A stretch of 64,000 nucleotides of DNA, taken from NCBI GenBank assembly GCA_001000675.1, contig LCHW01000002.1, positions 1 through 64,000 on the forward strand, given 5' to 3'. Below the pieces are notes generated by a model. It had not been told where the DNA came from and did no database searches. It worked only from the letters and a program-made list of their open reading frames with translations. The stretch is from Candidatus Wolfebacteria bacterium GW2011_GWE2_44_13. GTDB lineage: Bacteria > Patescibacteria > Paceibacteria > UBA6257 > UBA9933. Made by a program: the position numbers and the translations under genes. Shown in pieces: positions 24,795 to 32,620 of this stretch (position 1 is the first letter of the stretch; each line of letters starts with the position of its first letter).

Positions 24795-25646
24795 ATGAAA
24801 AAACATTTCACGATAATAATCTTCATACTCGTTGTCCTCGACCTCGTCGCCTGGGGGAGTATTTTATTCGACGAATTCGGCAAACAACTTGAACTCTATT
24901 TTTTTGATGTCGGGCAAGGAGATAGCGAAATGATTGTTATGCCAGGGAATGTAAAGTTGCTTATGGATGGAGGGCCGGATAATAGCAAGGCAGTGCAGCA
25001 ACTAGACGCAGTTGTCCCGTGGCACGATCGATATATCGATATGGTTATGATTTCACATGCAGAGCTCGATCATTTTGGCGGGCTACTTGATGTACTTGAG
25101 CGATATGAAGTCGGAGTATTTATATACAATGGTGAAGGAAGCGATTCGGAAAGTTTTAAGGAGCTAGCGCGAGTCATAAAGGAACAAAAAATTCCCGTAG
25201 TTATTATGGAAGAGGGCGATAGTATTAGTTATTCGAACAACATACTTAAAATACTTTCGGAGAATAGTGATGCAAATAAAGGTGATAAAAATGAATCAGC
25301 AATCGTGGCAAAGTTTGAGGGTGGGGGAATATCGACCCTATTTACAGGAGACATAGGGAAGCCTACTGAACAATGGCTTACGCAAAATAAAAACATCCAA
25401 GCGGATATTATAAAGATCCCACATCACGGATCAAAATTTTCCTCGACGCAAGAATTTTTAAAAGCAGTGCGCCCAAAGGTGGCTGTTATAGAAGTAGGTA
25501 AGAATTCGTATGGGCACCCAACAAAAGACGTACTCGACCGCATTAAGAATGCGGGCGCACAGCTTTTCCGCACCGACACTGACGGCATGGTAAGGTTGGT
25601 AATAGAAAACGGAATAATTAAGCAGTACAAGGAGAGGGAGAAGTAA
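24795..25646 (+). CDS. ComEC C-terminal-type MBL hydrolase, separate protein
   Basis: The protein has 283 residues. An N-terminal membrane anchor (about 5-24) precedes an MBL domain: FFDVGQGDSEMI, LLMDGGP, the metal motif SHAELDHFGG at about 84-93, LFTGDIG, and KIPHHGSKFSS near 210. This is the hydrolase domain of ComEC, thought to degrade one DNA strand at entry. Here it is split from the channel gene just upstream and keeps the metal ligands. The start follows a TATAAA box by 5 nt and overlaps no other frame. Protein pairs of this kind are known in some bacteria. Confidence 0.8.
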   Translation: MKKHFTIIIFILVVLDLVAWGSILFDEFGKQLELYFFDVGQGDSEMIVMPGNVKLLMDGGPDNSKAVQQLDAVVPWHDRYIDMVMISHAELDHFGGLLDVLERYEVGVFIYNGEGSDSESFKELARVIKEQKIPVVIMEEGDSISYSNNILKILSENSDANKGDKNESAIVAKFEGGGISTLFTGDIGKPTEQWLTQNKNIQADIIKIPHHGSKFSSTQEFLKAVRPKVAVIEVGKNSYGHPTKDVLDRIKNAGAQLFRTDTDGMVRLVIENGIIKQYKEREK

Positions 25647-25651
25647 AGAGG

Positions 25652-25679
25652 TTGACAAATAGGGATAATGTGGTATCGT
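25652..25679 (+). promoter_or_regulatory. Promoter of the 25728 orphan
   Basis: TTGACA (25652-25657) and an extended -10 TG-G-TATCGT (25674-25679) are separated by 16 bp. A 7-bp hairpin GGGAGCT-ACG-AGCTCCC at 25700-25716 lies directly before the ATGGAGG ribosome site. Confidence 0.65.
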
Positions 25680-25727
25680 ATGTTCAGCAACTATCAACAG
25701 GGAGCTACGAGCTCCCATGGAGGAAAA

Positions 25728-26132
25728 ATGAAAAAGGAACAGCTGGAAAAGATTCTGGTCGCACTGGTTGCGGCACTCATCGCAAACGGCTACATTCGCG
25801 TCGACGGCTTGTGGTGCAAACCGGTTGGGGGTGCTGAGCATATCATCGCCAAGGCGCAGGGCGGCGAGCTCAGGAACCAAAGTAATAACGGCTGGGAGGC
25901 ATTCGAGCTCCCCGACGGCAGTGTTTGGCTGCGGGTGGAAGATGTGGGAACGGCACATGCGCACCTGAGTGTACGTGCAGCTGCCGGTCCGCTGGGATTG
26001 GCTGGGGGCTGTCACGTCCCCCTTTCCAACGGCGAGCAGGTGTCGGCGCGGGACATCTTCCGGCGGGTCGTGAATCCTTCGTGGGTTCCCGAGTATCTTA
26101 TGACGGAGGCAGCGCGCGCTGCCGGATTCTAA
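25728..26132 (+). CDS. Orphan protein, unknown
   Basis: The protein has 134 residues from ATG 25728, chosen because ATGGAGG lies 6-10 nt upstream. A Lys-rich start is followed by a hydrophobic helix (about 8-20) and a mixed domain with GLWCKPVGG, WEAFELPDGSVWLRVEDVG and a Val/Pro/Trp segment near the end. No family recognised. G+C-rich codons, its own promoter, a leader hairpin and a terminator match the other orphan genes of the window. Confidence 0.55.
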   Translation: MKKEQLEKILVALVAALIANGYIRVDGLWCKPVGGAEHIIAKAQGGELRNQSNNGWEAFELPDGSVWLRVEDVGTAHAHLSVRAAAGPLGLAGGCHVPLSNGEQVSARDIFRRVVNPSWVPEYLMTEAARAAGF

Positions 26133-26156
26133 CGAACACTATTCCTTAAAGAACTG

Positions 26157-26184
26157 GGCCCAGATTTATCTGGGCTCATTTTTT
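26157..26184 (+). terminator. Terminator of the 25728 orphan
   Basis: GCCCAGA-TTTA-TCTGGGC is followed by TCATTTTTTAT. The tail and the next few bases resemble those before the second 61-bp repeat at 31256. Confidence 0.85.
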
Positions 26185-26190
26185 ATCCCC

Positions 26191-26251
26191 AATGTAACGT
26201 CTTGCTTGCCTTGTCGAAGTTTTTAACGAAGACAGGCGATGTCGCTACATT
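26191..26251. repeat. 61-bp imperfect palindrome, copy 1
   Basis: It matches 31256-31316 at 59 of 61 positions. The outer arms are AATGTAACGTC and its near-complement, with inner CCTTGTC/GACAGG pairing. The two copies lie 5 kb apart at the edge of and inside the liv cluster. Confidence 0.9.
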
Positions 26252-26260
26252 AGAGTAAAT

Positions 26261-26291
26261 AAAAGTGCCCGTCGTACGACGGGCACTTTTT
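26261..26291 (-). terminator. Terminator of the first TrmB gene
   Basis: AAAAGTGCCCGTCG-TA-CGACGGGCACTTTT, overlapping the TrmB stop codon; it can act in both directions. Confidence 0.8.
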
Positions 26292-27027
26292 AGTTTGCAT
26301 CAGGTAAGCCATCCCACATGATCGAAAAGACCATTTTCATCATAGCGCTAATAGTTTGGCTCTCAATAACTACAGCCCAATGCTCTTTTTCGAATGAAAC
26401 AATTAATATTTTGTCGCCATAGATCTCAATATCGGTAACAAAATGTTTGCCCGATGGGAGTAGTTTAGTTTGGCGCAGAGATGTAGCATCGGAAGAGGTT
26501 ATCTCCGAAGAAGATAATGCATTGCTGATAATAGCTCGATTCGCGATGCCTTTTTCAACTCTCTTACGTATATAGTTCACTATCCATTCGCGGCCTAAAA
26601 ATAGCGATCCGCTTTCGTAAGAGGCAATACTCAGAATTTCCTTATGCGTCCCTTCGATTGTACTGCTATATACACTACGCACCTCCTCGAGCGTTTCATA
26701 GAAGCGAATTTTTGGTTTACCAAGTTCCGCATTAGATATACCGCGCAACTCGGGCAATATCTTCTCTAAGAGTGTTCGTTGGCGTTCAATAAGAGATCCA
26801 AGCGTCTCGGGGCTTGCTGCTATAAAAAGGCGCTTCTTTCCCTTTACGGTTTCCGTAAAAAGGTTTCGGGTTTTAAGATCCGAAATAATGCCATAAATAG
26901 TGCTGCGCTTGATGCCGGATTTTTTTGCAATATCTTGAATAGCGCAAGGGCCGAGTTCAAGGGAAGCTAGGTAAATACTGGCTTCTTTGTCATCCAAGCC
27001 GAGTTGTAATAAGGATTCTTTAAGCAT
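26290..27027 (-). CDS. TrmB-family regulator R1
   Basis: The protein has 245 residues. The N-terminal winged helix-turn-helix (about 8-75) shows KEASIYLASLELGP, IAKKSGIKRSTIYGIISDL and a KKRLFIA wing, the TrmB DNA-binding module. After a helical linker a C-terminal sensor-like domain starts at KPKIRFYETLEEVRSVY (about 103) and runs to the end. It is divergent from binding protein S1, which it probably controls. A 17-bp palindrome sits 10 bp before its ATG and a similar sequence overlaps the S1 -35 box. It is most similar to regulator R2 at 28385. Confidence 0.8.
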   Translation of the reverse strand: MLKESLLQLGLDDKEASIYLASLELGPCAIQDIAKKSGIKRSTIYGIISDLKTRNLFTETVKGKKRLFIAASPETLGSLIERQRTLLEKILPELRGISNAELGKPKIRFYETLEEVRSVYSSTIEGTHKEILSIASYESGSLFLGREWIVNYIRKRVEKGIANRAIISNALSSSEITSSDATSLRQTKLLPSGKHFVTDIEIYGDKILIVSFEKEHWAVVIESQTISAMMKMVFSIMWDGLPDAN

Positions 27028-27037
27028 ATGTATAAAA

Positions 27038-27054
27038 TGTCGATGTTTTCGACA
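27038..27054. promoter_or_regulatory. Operator palindrome upstream of R1
   Basis: TGTCGA-TGTTT-TCGACA is a perfect 6-bp inverted repeat. Its reverse complement agrees at 13 of 17 positions with TGCCGAAACTATTGACA at 27113-27129, which covers the S1 -35 box. Confidence 0.65.
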
Positions 27055-27112
27055 ACATTTATATCATAATGTATCAGTGTTATAAAGTCAATATAGAAAT
27101 AATATAAAATTA

Positions 27113-27151
27113 TGCCGAAACTATTGACAAACATAAAACATATGCTACTAT
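27113..27151 (+). promoter_or_regulatory. S1 promoter with overlapping operator-like site
   Basis: TTGACA (27124-27129) and TACTAT (27146-27151) form the promoter. The preceding GAAACTA joins it into a half-palindrome resembling the R1 operator. The core GAAACTATTGACA is shared with the S2 and S6 promoters. Confidence 0.65.
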
Positions 27152-27205
27152 GCAATTAAAGTAAAAAGTAGTCAATTTTTACAAAAATAAAGCAATATAA
27201 AAACA

Positions 27206-28330
27206 GTGAATAAAATAACAAAAATAGTTTTAGTAGTTGGGGTAGTCGTTCTCGCGGTTGTCGGAGGATATACCGTGTATAATAAGCAGGGCGGAAGTGG
27301 TGAGCAAGGAATAATTATTGGCTCGGTACTGCCATTAACTGGGGATCTTGCTGCATACGGGGAGGGTTCGAGGAATGCTGCCATAATGGCAATAGAAGAC
27401 GCAGGCATGAAGGAGAGGGTTAGGTTTATCGTAGAAGATGATAAAGGGTGCGACCCAGTGCTTGGAGTCGGAGCAGTGCAAAAATTAATTACTATAGACA
27501 AGGTGAGTGCGATATATGGACCGCTTTGCTCATCAGAAGCCCTTTCGGTGCTACCAATAACTGAAGCGGCCGGGATACCCGTTGTTTTATCGGGAGCCTC
27601 GTCAAAGACATTGACGGGGGCGGGTAACTACGTATTTAGGACTATAGCGTCTGATTCGGTGCGCGCCTACGCAGTTGCTAATTATGCATATGTAAAAGGG
27701 TTTAGAAAGGCGGCGTTCGTATTCGATAATAGTCAGGATGCAATAATTCAAGGGAAGAATGATGCCCAAGAAACCTTCGTGGGGGCAGGAGGAGAATCAG
27801 TGTCAGAAGAATCATTTGGAGGAAAGGATGTTGATTTCAAAGCACAGCTAAGCAAGATAAAGAGCTCGGGCGCAGATGTAGTGTTCGTTGGCGCTTTTCC
27901 TAAAACGTTGGCGCTTATCATAAAACAAGCGCGCGAGATGAAAATGAGCACACAATTTATCTCATTCGATGCGTCTGTGGATGTAAAAGAATTTTTCGTA
28001 ATCGGAGGAAGCAATGTCGAGGGCGTTATTGCTCCTGCAATGGTAAAGCCGAATACGGAAGAAGCAAAGTCATTTGAAACGCGGTATAAAGCACGCTTCG
28101 GGGTAGATGCAACTATTTATGCAGCAGAGGGATATGATGCCATGGCGCTATTGCTCAAGGCAATCCAAAAGGAAGGATTGAGGGGTGATCAAATTAAAGC
28201 AGGATTACTAAAAATTGGTAATAATTACCAAGGAGCAAGCGGAATCATTACTTTTGACAGCAAAGGGGATGTTGTAAAACCGGCAGTTGTGAAGGTTGTA
28301 AAGAACGGAGTATTTGAAGAAGTAAAATAA
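27206..28330 (+). CDS. LivK-type binding protein S1 (anchored)
   Basis: The protein has 374 residues starting at GTG 27206. It has an uncleaved N-terminal membrane segment (about 5-23) and a Gly-rich linker but no lipobox cysteine. The type I periplasmic-binding fold of LivK/LivJ is clear: IGSVLPLTGDLAAYGEG at about 38-54, FIVEDDKGCDP (Cys82), YGPLCSSEA (Cys108), then GSGNYVFRT-like and AEGYDAMALLLKAI motifs. Cys82 and Cys108 correspond to the disulfide of LIV-binding proteins. It should present amino acids or similar ligands to the LivHMGF transporter. It is the close paralog of S4 at 33531 (roughly three quarters of residues identical in the aligned N-terminal halves). Confidence 0.88.
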   Translation: MNKITKIVLVVGVVVLAVVGGYTVYNKQGGSGEQGIIIGSVLPLTGDLAAYGEGSRNAAIMAIEDAGMKERVRFIVEDDKGCDPVLGVGAVQKLITIDKVSAIYGPLCSSEALSVLPITEAAGIPVVLSGASSKTLTGAGNYVFRTIASDSVRAYAVANYAYVKGFRKAAFVFDNSQDAIIQGKNDAQETFVGAGGESVSEESFGGKDVDFKAQLSKIKSSGADVVFVGAFPKTLALIIKQAREMKMSTQFISFDASVDVKEFFVIGGSNVEGVIAPAMVKPNTEEAKSFETRYKARFGVDATIYAAEGYDAMALLLKAIQKEGLRGDQIKAGLLKIGNNYQGASGIITFDSKGDVVKPAVVKVVKNGVFEEVK

Positions 28331-28335
28331 AATCT

Positions 28336-28386
28336 AAAACACCCCTGTTCGTCCGCCGATTGGCGGACGAACAGGGGTGTTTTTTT
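28336..28386. terminator. Long bidirectional terminator between S1 and R2
   Basis: A stem of about 20 bp (ACACCCCTGTTCGTCCGCC and its complement) with flanking A and T runs. Confidence 0.9.
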
Positions 28387-29119
28387 AATCTAACCGTTCC
28401 CACATAAAATTGAAAAATATTTTAAGAGTGCTGATAATTGTCTCACTCTCGATAACAAGCGCCCATTTTTCTTTTTTCAATGATGTGATGAAGATTTTAT
28501 TCGTACTAGGGTAGATCTCGATATTTGCCCAAAAAGGATTTTCTCCGGGGAAGATTCGCATTTCTCGGAACTCTTCCTTGTTTCTGGAATACACATCGCG
28601 AGAGGAGGCATGTTCGTTCGCGATAACTTTGATAGGAATTTTTTTAGAGAGCCTTTTGGAAACGTATTCTTGTGTCCAGTCCCAGCCCATTACCTGAGTG
28701 AATTCATCGATGTCGAGGAAGGCAAATATTTCTTTTGGGCCTTCATCAAGCAAGGAAAGGTGAATTTGTTTAATTTCTGGAAGTGTCTCAAAAAATCGTA
28801 TCTTCGGCCTACCTGCTTCAATGTTAAACAAACCCTTTAGCTCCGGCATAATCTTGTCTAAGGCAGCCTGTTGGCGGACAAGAAGTCCCTTAAGCTCTTC
28901 CGGATCAGTAGCTACAAAAAGACGCTTTCGGCCACTAATAGTTTCTGAGATAAGGTTTTTGGATTTTAACTCGGAAAGGAACGTGTAGATAGTGCTTCTA
29001 TTTACCCCTGACTTTTTGGAAATGTTTTGAATAGAAGAAGGGCCGAGCGACAAAGCGGCGAGGTAAATACTCGCTTCTTTTTCGTCGAGGCCTAATTGTA
29101 ATAAGGTTTTTTCGAGCAT
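28385..29119 (-). CDS. TrmB-family regulator R2
   Basis: The protein has 244 residues with the same plan as R1: winged helix from KEASIYLAALSLGP through SGVNRSTIYTFLSEL to a KRLFVA wing, then a C-terminal domain starting GRPKIRFFETLPEIKQIH. It is collinear with R1 and clearly its nearest relative here. It is divergent from S2 (29285). A TGTTGATATTTATAACA site lies 10 bp before its ATG and a related site covers the S2 -35 box, which argues that R2 controls both genes. Confidence 0.8.
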   Translation of the reverse strand: MLEKTLLQLGLDEKEASIYLAALSLGPSSIQNISKKSGVNRSTIYTFLSELKSKNLISETISGRKRLFVATDPEELKGLLVRQQAALDKIMPELKGLFNIEAGRPKIRFFETLPEIKQIHLSLLDEGPKEIFAFLDIDEFTQVMGWDWTQEYVSKRLSKKIPIKVIANEHASSRDVYSRNKEEFREMRIFPGENPFWANIEIYPSTNKIFITSLKKEKWALVIESETIISTLKIFFNFMWERLD

Positions 29120-29129
29120 AGGTATAAAA

Positions 29130-29146
29130 TGTTGATATTTATAACA
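29130..29146. promoter_or_regulatory. Operator-like site upstream of R2
   Basis: TGTTGATATTTATAACA is an imperfect palindrome. On the other strand it reads TGTTATAAATATCAACA, which matches 12 of 17 positions of TGTTGAAACTATTGACA over the S2 -35 box (29205-29221). Confidence 0.55.
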
Positions 29147-29204
29147 ACAATTTAAGTATACATAAGTATATATAGAGCTGTCAATACGTATCTAAAAATA
29201 AAAC

Positions 29205-29244
29205 TGTTGAAACTATTGACAAATATAGAAACAGGGGATAAAAT
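29205..29244 (+). promoter_or_regulatory. S2 promoter with overlapping operator-like site
   Basis: TTGACA (29216-29221), a 17-bp spacer and TAAAAT (29239-29244) are present. The sequence before the -35 box completes the operator-like TGTTGAAACTATTGACA. Confidence 0.65.
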
Positions 29245-29284
29245 GACATAAAAATCAAAAGTCGTCAAAAAAGAGGACGAGCAA

Positions 29285-30478
29285 ATGGAATATGTATATG
29301 GGTGGCTGGTTAAATTGCAATCAACGAAGCCGCTCACATATTGGTCCAGTTCACTATGTCCTCCTAATGTGCATACTACAATAAAAAATATAATAGGTAT
29401 AGGTATTGTCGTTGGGGTTGTTTTGGGCGGTATTGGTTTGTATAAAAACAGCCAAGGAAATTCAGGAGAGGTGGTTAAAATCGGGGTAGCGCTTCCATTA
29501 ACCGGAGAAAACAGTATCTACGGAGAATCGGGAAAACGAGGAGCTGAGCTTGCGGCTGAAAAGGCAAATAAGGAAAATAGCACAAAGATTGAGCTTGTGT
29601 TTGAGGACGATCAAATGGACCCAAAACGAACGGTCTCTGTGGTGCAAAAAATGCTAACAGTCGATAAGGTGAGCGGGCTTGTTTCGATGAGTAGCGGCCA
29701 AGCATTGGCAGCTTGTCCTTTAGCAGAGCAGGCTAAAGTAATCGCTGTGACTACAGGAAGTGCTCCGTCCATTTCGAATTGCGGAGAATACACATTTCGC
29801 ATGTTTCCTTCTGATATAAATCAGGCAAAAGAAATGGCTAAGCTTCTCACGGGGAAAGGATTTAAACGGGTTGCTGTCATCTATATCAATAATGATTACG
29901 GGAAAGGTCTTGTCGAGGAGTTTAAAAAAGAATTCCAAGGAGACATTGTGGCAATCGAATCTCATGGTGCTAAAGAATCAAATTTCAGAAGTCAGCTGGC
30001 AAAAATAAAAGGAGCAAATCCTGATGTAATAGTTGCCTTCTCGTATATTCCCGAAGGGTACAGCTTGTTGAAGCAAAAAATAGAGATGCGCATGGCTCAG
30101 CCAATATTTACTTCCGAAGGATTTAAAGACGAGAGCTTATTTGCAAATGTGGCGACAAAAGCACTGGAAAGTCTGCGTATTATTTTTGTAGCGCAGTTTA
30201 GCGGAAAGGAAACGCAAACGTATAAAGCGCGGCATGTAGAAAAATACGGGCAAGACCCGGGGATCTATTCCGATTTTATATACGATGGCGTTTTAGCAAT
30301 AGCCGCTGCTATGCAAGAGTGTGCGAGCGATGATCGCGGGTGTATAAAAGATGCAATGTATCGAACAAATTTTGAAGGAGCTACTGGAATAATTAGTTTC
30401 GATGCGAACGGCGATATAAAAGATAAGCCCTACCAGCTATATAAAGTTGAAAATGGAAAATTTGTAGAGGCTCAATAA
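29285..30478 (+). CDS. LivK-type binding protein S2 (anchored)
   Basis: The protein has 397 residues if translation starts at ATG 29285; a GTG at 29369 would give a length like its paralogs. The membrane anchor begins after TTIKNI (about residue 31). The LivK fold is seen in IGVALPLTGENSIYGESG, the EDDQMDP segment and YSDFIYDGVLAIAAAM. The N-lobe Cys pair of S1 is missing; the ligand segment reads SMSSGQ instead of GPLCSS. A different Cys pair is present near the C-terminus (QECASDDRGC). The ligand is therefore probably different from that of S1. It is paired with R2. Confidence 0.85.
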   Translation: MEYVYGWLVKLQSTKPLTYWSSSLCPPNVHTTIKNIIGIGIVVGVVLGGIGLYKNSQGNSGEVVKIGVALPLTGENSIYGESGKRGAELAAEKANKENSTKIELVFEDDQMDPKRTVSVVQKMLTVDKVSGLVSMSSGQALAACPLAEQAKVIAVTTGSAPSISNCGEYTFRMFPSDINQAKEMAKLLTGKGFKRVAVIYINNDYGKGLVEEFKKEFQGDIVAIESHGAKESNFRSQLAKIKGANPDVIVAFSYIPEGYSLLKQKIEMRMAQPIFTSEGFKDESLFANVATKALESLRIIFVAQFSGKETQTYKARHVEKYGQDPGIYSDFIYDGVLAIAAAMQECASDDRGCIKDAMYRTNFEGATGIISFDANGDIKDKPYQLYKVENGKFVEAQ

Positions 30479-30509
30479 CTCATATAACAATTTGCGATGT
30501 TGTTGTAAT

Positions 30510-30539
30510 AAAAGTGCCCGTCGAACGACGGGCATTTTG
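30510..30539. terminator. Terminator between S2 and the membrane orphan
   Basis: AGTGCCCGTCG-AA-CGACGGGCATTTT; it nearly equals the hairpin at 26261. Confidence 0.85.
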
Positions 30540-30544
30540 CACAA

Positions 30545-31132
30545 TCAGGATAGCTCGATGCGAAACATCAGAGCGAGTAATATACCGACAAGGATGCATG
30601 CACGTATTGCATAAACAGGTGCAAGCGGGTCTACTCGCCGGTTTCTCCACGACATACAGAGAGCGATAGACGATGTTACGAGGGCAGTCCCCCACAGGAC
30701 AAAGGACTCAGAATTCTGCGTAGCGGACCACAAAGACCTGATCATCGGAAAGTATCCTACAATCATAAGCCCTTGTAGAAGTAGGTTTGCCGTAGTGTGA
30801 CCAGCAAACATCCAAATAACGACGATACCGCCAGCTGAGAAAAGGCAGTATTGGTCGAACGTGCTAAGCTCGAGTCGACTTCCTTGGAGTGTAAGTACGA
30901 CGATGACAGCAAGGGTTGCAAGCACATCGGCAATATTTGCCAAGTTATTGGTTGCGTTATGTTTGCCGGCCGAGGCGAAGTACGACACAAGACTCAGGAT
31001 TGATCCAATAAGGAAGATTACCCATGAAGCAAGTCTTGGCTGCACGACGCCAGATAGCACTTGCTGGCAGTAGATAAACATTGTTACTGCGGACAAGGCA
31101 GTAAATAGTACGACTAACAAAGCGCGCCGCAT
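30545..31132 (-). CDS. Polytopic membrane orphan inside the liv cluster
   Basis: The protein has 195 residues with about six to seven hydrophobic helices (starting at 4, 34, 65, 95, 118, 142 and 170). An early QPRLASWVIFLIGSILSLVSYFASAG segment and an Asn-rich NNLANIADV turn resemble small membrane proteins often seen in candidate phyla bacteria, but I cannot name a family. AAAGGAGG lies 4 nt before the ATG, unlike the liv genes. Codons are G+C richer than its neighbours. It occupies the place where a regulator for S3 would be expected. Confidence 0.6.
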   Translation of the reverse strand: MRRALLVVLFTALSAVTMFIYCQQVLSGVVQPRLASWVIFLIGSILSLVSYFASAGKHNATNNLANIADVLATLAVIVVLTLQGSRLELSTFDQYCLFSAGGIVVIWMFAGHTTANLLLQGLMIVGYFPMIRSLWSATQNSESFVLWGTALVTSSIALCMSWRNRRVDPLAPVYAIRACILVGILLALMFRIELS

Positions 31133-31174
31133 GGGGCCTCCTTTTGCGAGAGTAAGATAGTAAGAACTGAATGT

Positions 31175-31203
31175 AATATGAAATATTTTTTAACAAGTGT
31201 CAA
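31175..31203 (-). promoter_or_regulatory. Promoter of the membrane orphan
   Basis: On the minus strand TTGACA (31203-31198), 17 bp and CATATT (31180-31175) are present, with a leader of about 35 nt. Confidence 0.75.
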
Positions 31204-31216
31204 ATAAATTAATAAA

Positions 31217-31249
31217 AATAAGCCTCGATGCAATCGGGGCTTATTTTTT
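31217..31249 (+). terminator. Terminator without an upstream gene
   Basis: AATAAGCC-CGAT/ATCG-GGCTTATT is followed by a T run on the plus strand, but no plus-strand gene precedes it. It and the adjoining 61-bp repeat resemble 26157-26251. Confidence 0.7.
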
Positions 31250-31255
31250 ATTCCC

Positions 31256-31316
31256 AATGTAACGTCTTGCTTGCCTTGTCGAAGTTTTTAACGAAGACAG
31301 GCGATGACGTTACATT
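31256..31316. repeat. 61-bp palindrome, copy 2
   Basis: Near-identical to 26191-26251, with perfect outer arms AATGTAACGTC / GACGTTACATT. Confidence 0.9.
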
Positions 31317-31326
31317 CTCTGTATTT

Positions 31327-31361
31327 CAAGGGCAGTATCCGCACTGCCCTTGTGTTTTTTT
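31327..31361 (+). terminator. Second plus-strand terminator without an upstream gene
   Basis: CAAGGGCAGT-ATCCGC-ACTGCCCTTG followed by TGTTTTTTT. With 31217 it suggests one or more lost genes between the orphan and S3. Confidence 0.75.
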
Positions 31362-31418
31362 GCCAGAACTTTACAATTAAGCTAATTAATTAAGATATTG
31401 CAAAACAGTATTTATTGT

Positions 31419-32561
31419 ATGGATACACAGCAAGCAGCGGGAATAGGTGGAAAGAAAATCGCATTGTGGGCGGTGATTGCATTAGTGGTAATCGGAGGCG
31501 GTTGGATGGTAATAAAAAAGCCATCGCAGGTAAACGCAGAACCAATTAAAATAGGGTTCATCGCGCCGCTGACGGGAGATGCTGGCAGCTACGGCGTAAA
31601 TGCCAAGGCAGCGGCAGAACTTGCAGTAGAAGAAATAAATAGTATGGGAGGAATTAACGGAAGGACTATTCAGCTAATTGCAGAAGATGGAAAGTGTACC
31701 GGAAAAGACGCAAGCTCCGCGGCAAATAAATTGATAAATATCGACAAGGTAACGGCCATTGTCGGAGGGTTTTGCTCAGGCGAAACAATGGCATTTACTG
31801 ACCTAGCAGAACAGACAAAAACCATCGTAATTTCCGAAGCTTCGTCAAACCCGGCAATTACAAATGCCGGAGACTATATATTTAGAGACTATGCATCTGA
31901 TACGGCACAGGGAAAAGCTGCAGCAGAATTTATCTATAACAAGCTAGGTAAAAAGAAGGTTGCTGTGTTGTACGTAAATATCGATTGGGGCAAAGGGGTA
32001 AAGGATGTATTTATCAGTGAGTATAAGAAGCTAGGAGGGGAAATAGTTATAGAAGAAAGTTATACGCAGGGAAGCAGGGATATGCGGTCGCAACTCGCTA
32101 AAGTTAAGCAGTCTAACCCTGATGTTTTGTATTTCCTGAGCTTTACGGATGATGCGGTTATTGGGCTAAAGCAGGCAAAGACCCTCGGCCTAAATCTTCC
32201 TATTGTCGGAGGAGATGCGTTTGATGGGCCTCAGTTTTATTCAGATCCAATAGCGGATGGAATTATGTACGTGGCATCCCTCGTACCCTCAAATGAAGCT
32301 TTTGAAGCAAAAATGGCTACCAAAACGGGGAGTGATGTGATAAATGCCGGCGCTCCTCAGGCATACGACGCAGTCAAGATACTGGGTGATGTTATGCGAA
32401 AGGTAGGAACAAATACAGAGCTAATAAAAAATGCCTTGTACGAAGTGAAGGATTATCAAGGGGTTTCGGGTACTATCGGGTTTGATAGTAATGGAGACCT
32501 TGCAACGCCAAACTTAATTATTAAATTGATTAAGGATGGAAAAGCAGAACAATTGAAATAA
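31419..32561 (+). CDS. LivK-type binding protein S3 (anchored)
   Basis: The protein has 380 residues from ATG 31419; a TTG further upstream is less likely. It has an N-terminal anchor at about 12-30 and no lipobox. Fold motifs: IGFIAPLTGDAGSYGVNAK, AEDGKCTGK and VGGFCSGE, with the N-lobe Cys pair present, NAGDYIFRDYASD and NAGAPQAYDAVKIL. The INSMGGINGRTIQLI segment is the classic LivK signature. It is the only binding protein here with no adjacent regulator; the divergent neighbour is the membrane orphan. It shares an identical terminator hairpin with S4. Confidence 0.87.
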   Translation: MDTQQAAGIGGKKIALWAVIALVVIGGGWMVIKKPSQVNAEPIKIGFIAPLTGDAGSYGVNAKAAAELAVEEINSMGGINGRTIQLIAEDGKCTGKDASSAANKLINIDKVTAIVGGFCSGETMAFTDLAEQTKTIVISEASSNPAITNAGDYIFRDYASDTAQGKAAAEFIYNKLGKKKVAVLYVNIDWGKGVKDVFISEYKKLGGEIVIEESYTQGSRDMRSQLAKVKQSNPDVLYFLSFTDDAVIGLKQAKTLGLNLPIVGGDAFDGPQFYSDPIADGIMYVASLVPSNEAFEAKMATKTGSDVINAGAPQAYDAVKILGDVMRKVGTNTELIKNALYEVKDYQGVSGTIGFDSNGDLATPNLIIKLIKDGKAEQLK

Positions 32562-32568
32562 ACCCTTT

Positions 32569-32608
32569 AAAACCACCCGTTCGCCATCTGGCGAACGGGT
32601 GGTTTTTT
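32569..32608. terminator. Terminator between S3 and R4
   Basis: ACCACCCGTTCGCCA and its complement; the same hairpin occurs at 34661-34699. Confidence 0.9.
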
Positions 32609-32620
32609 AATTGAGCCGCT

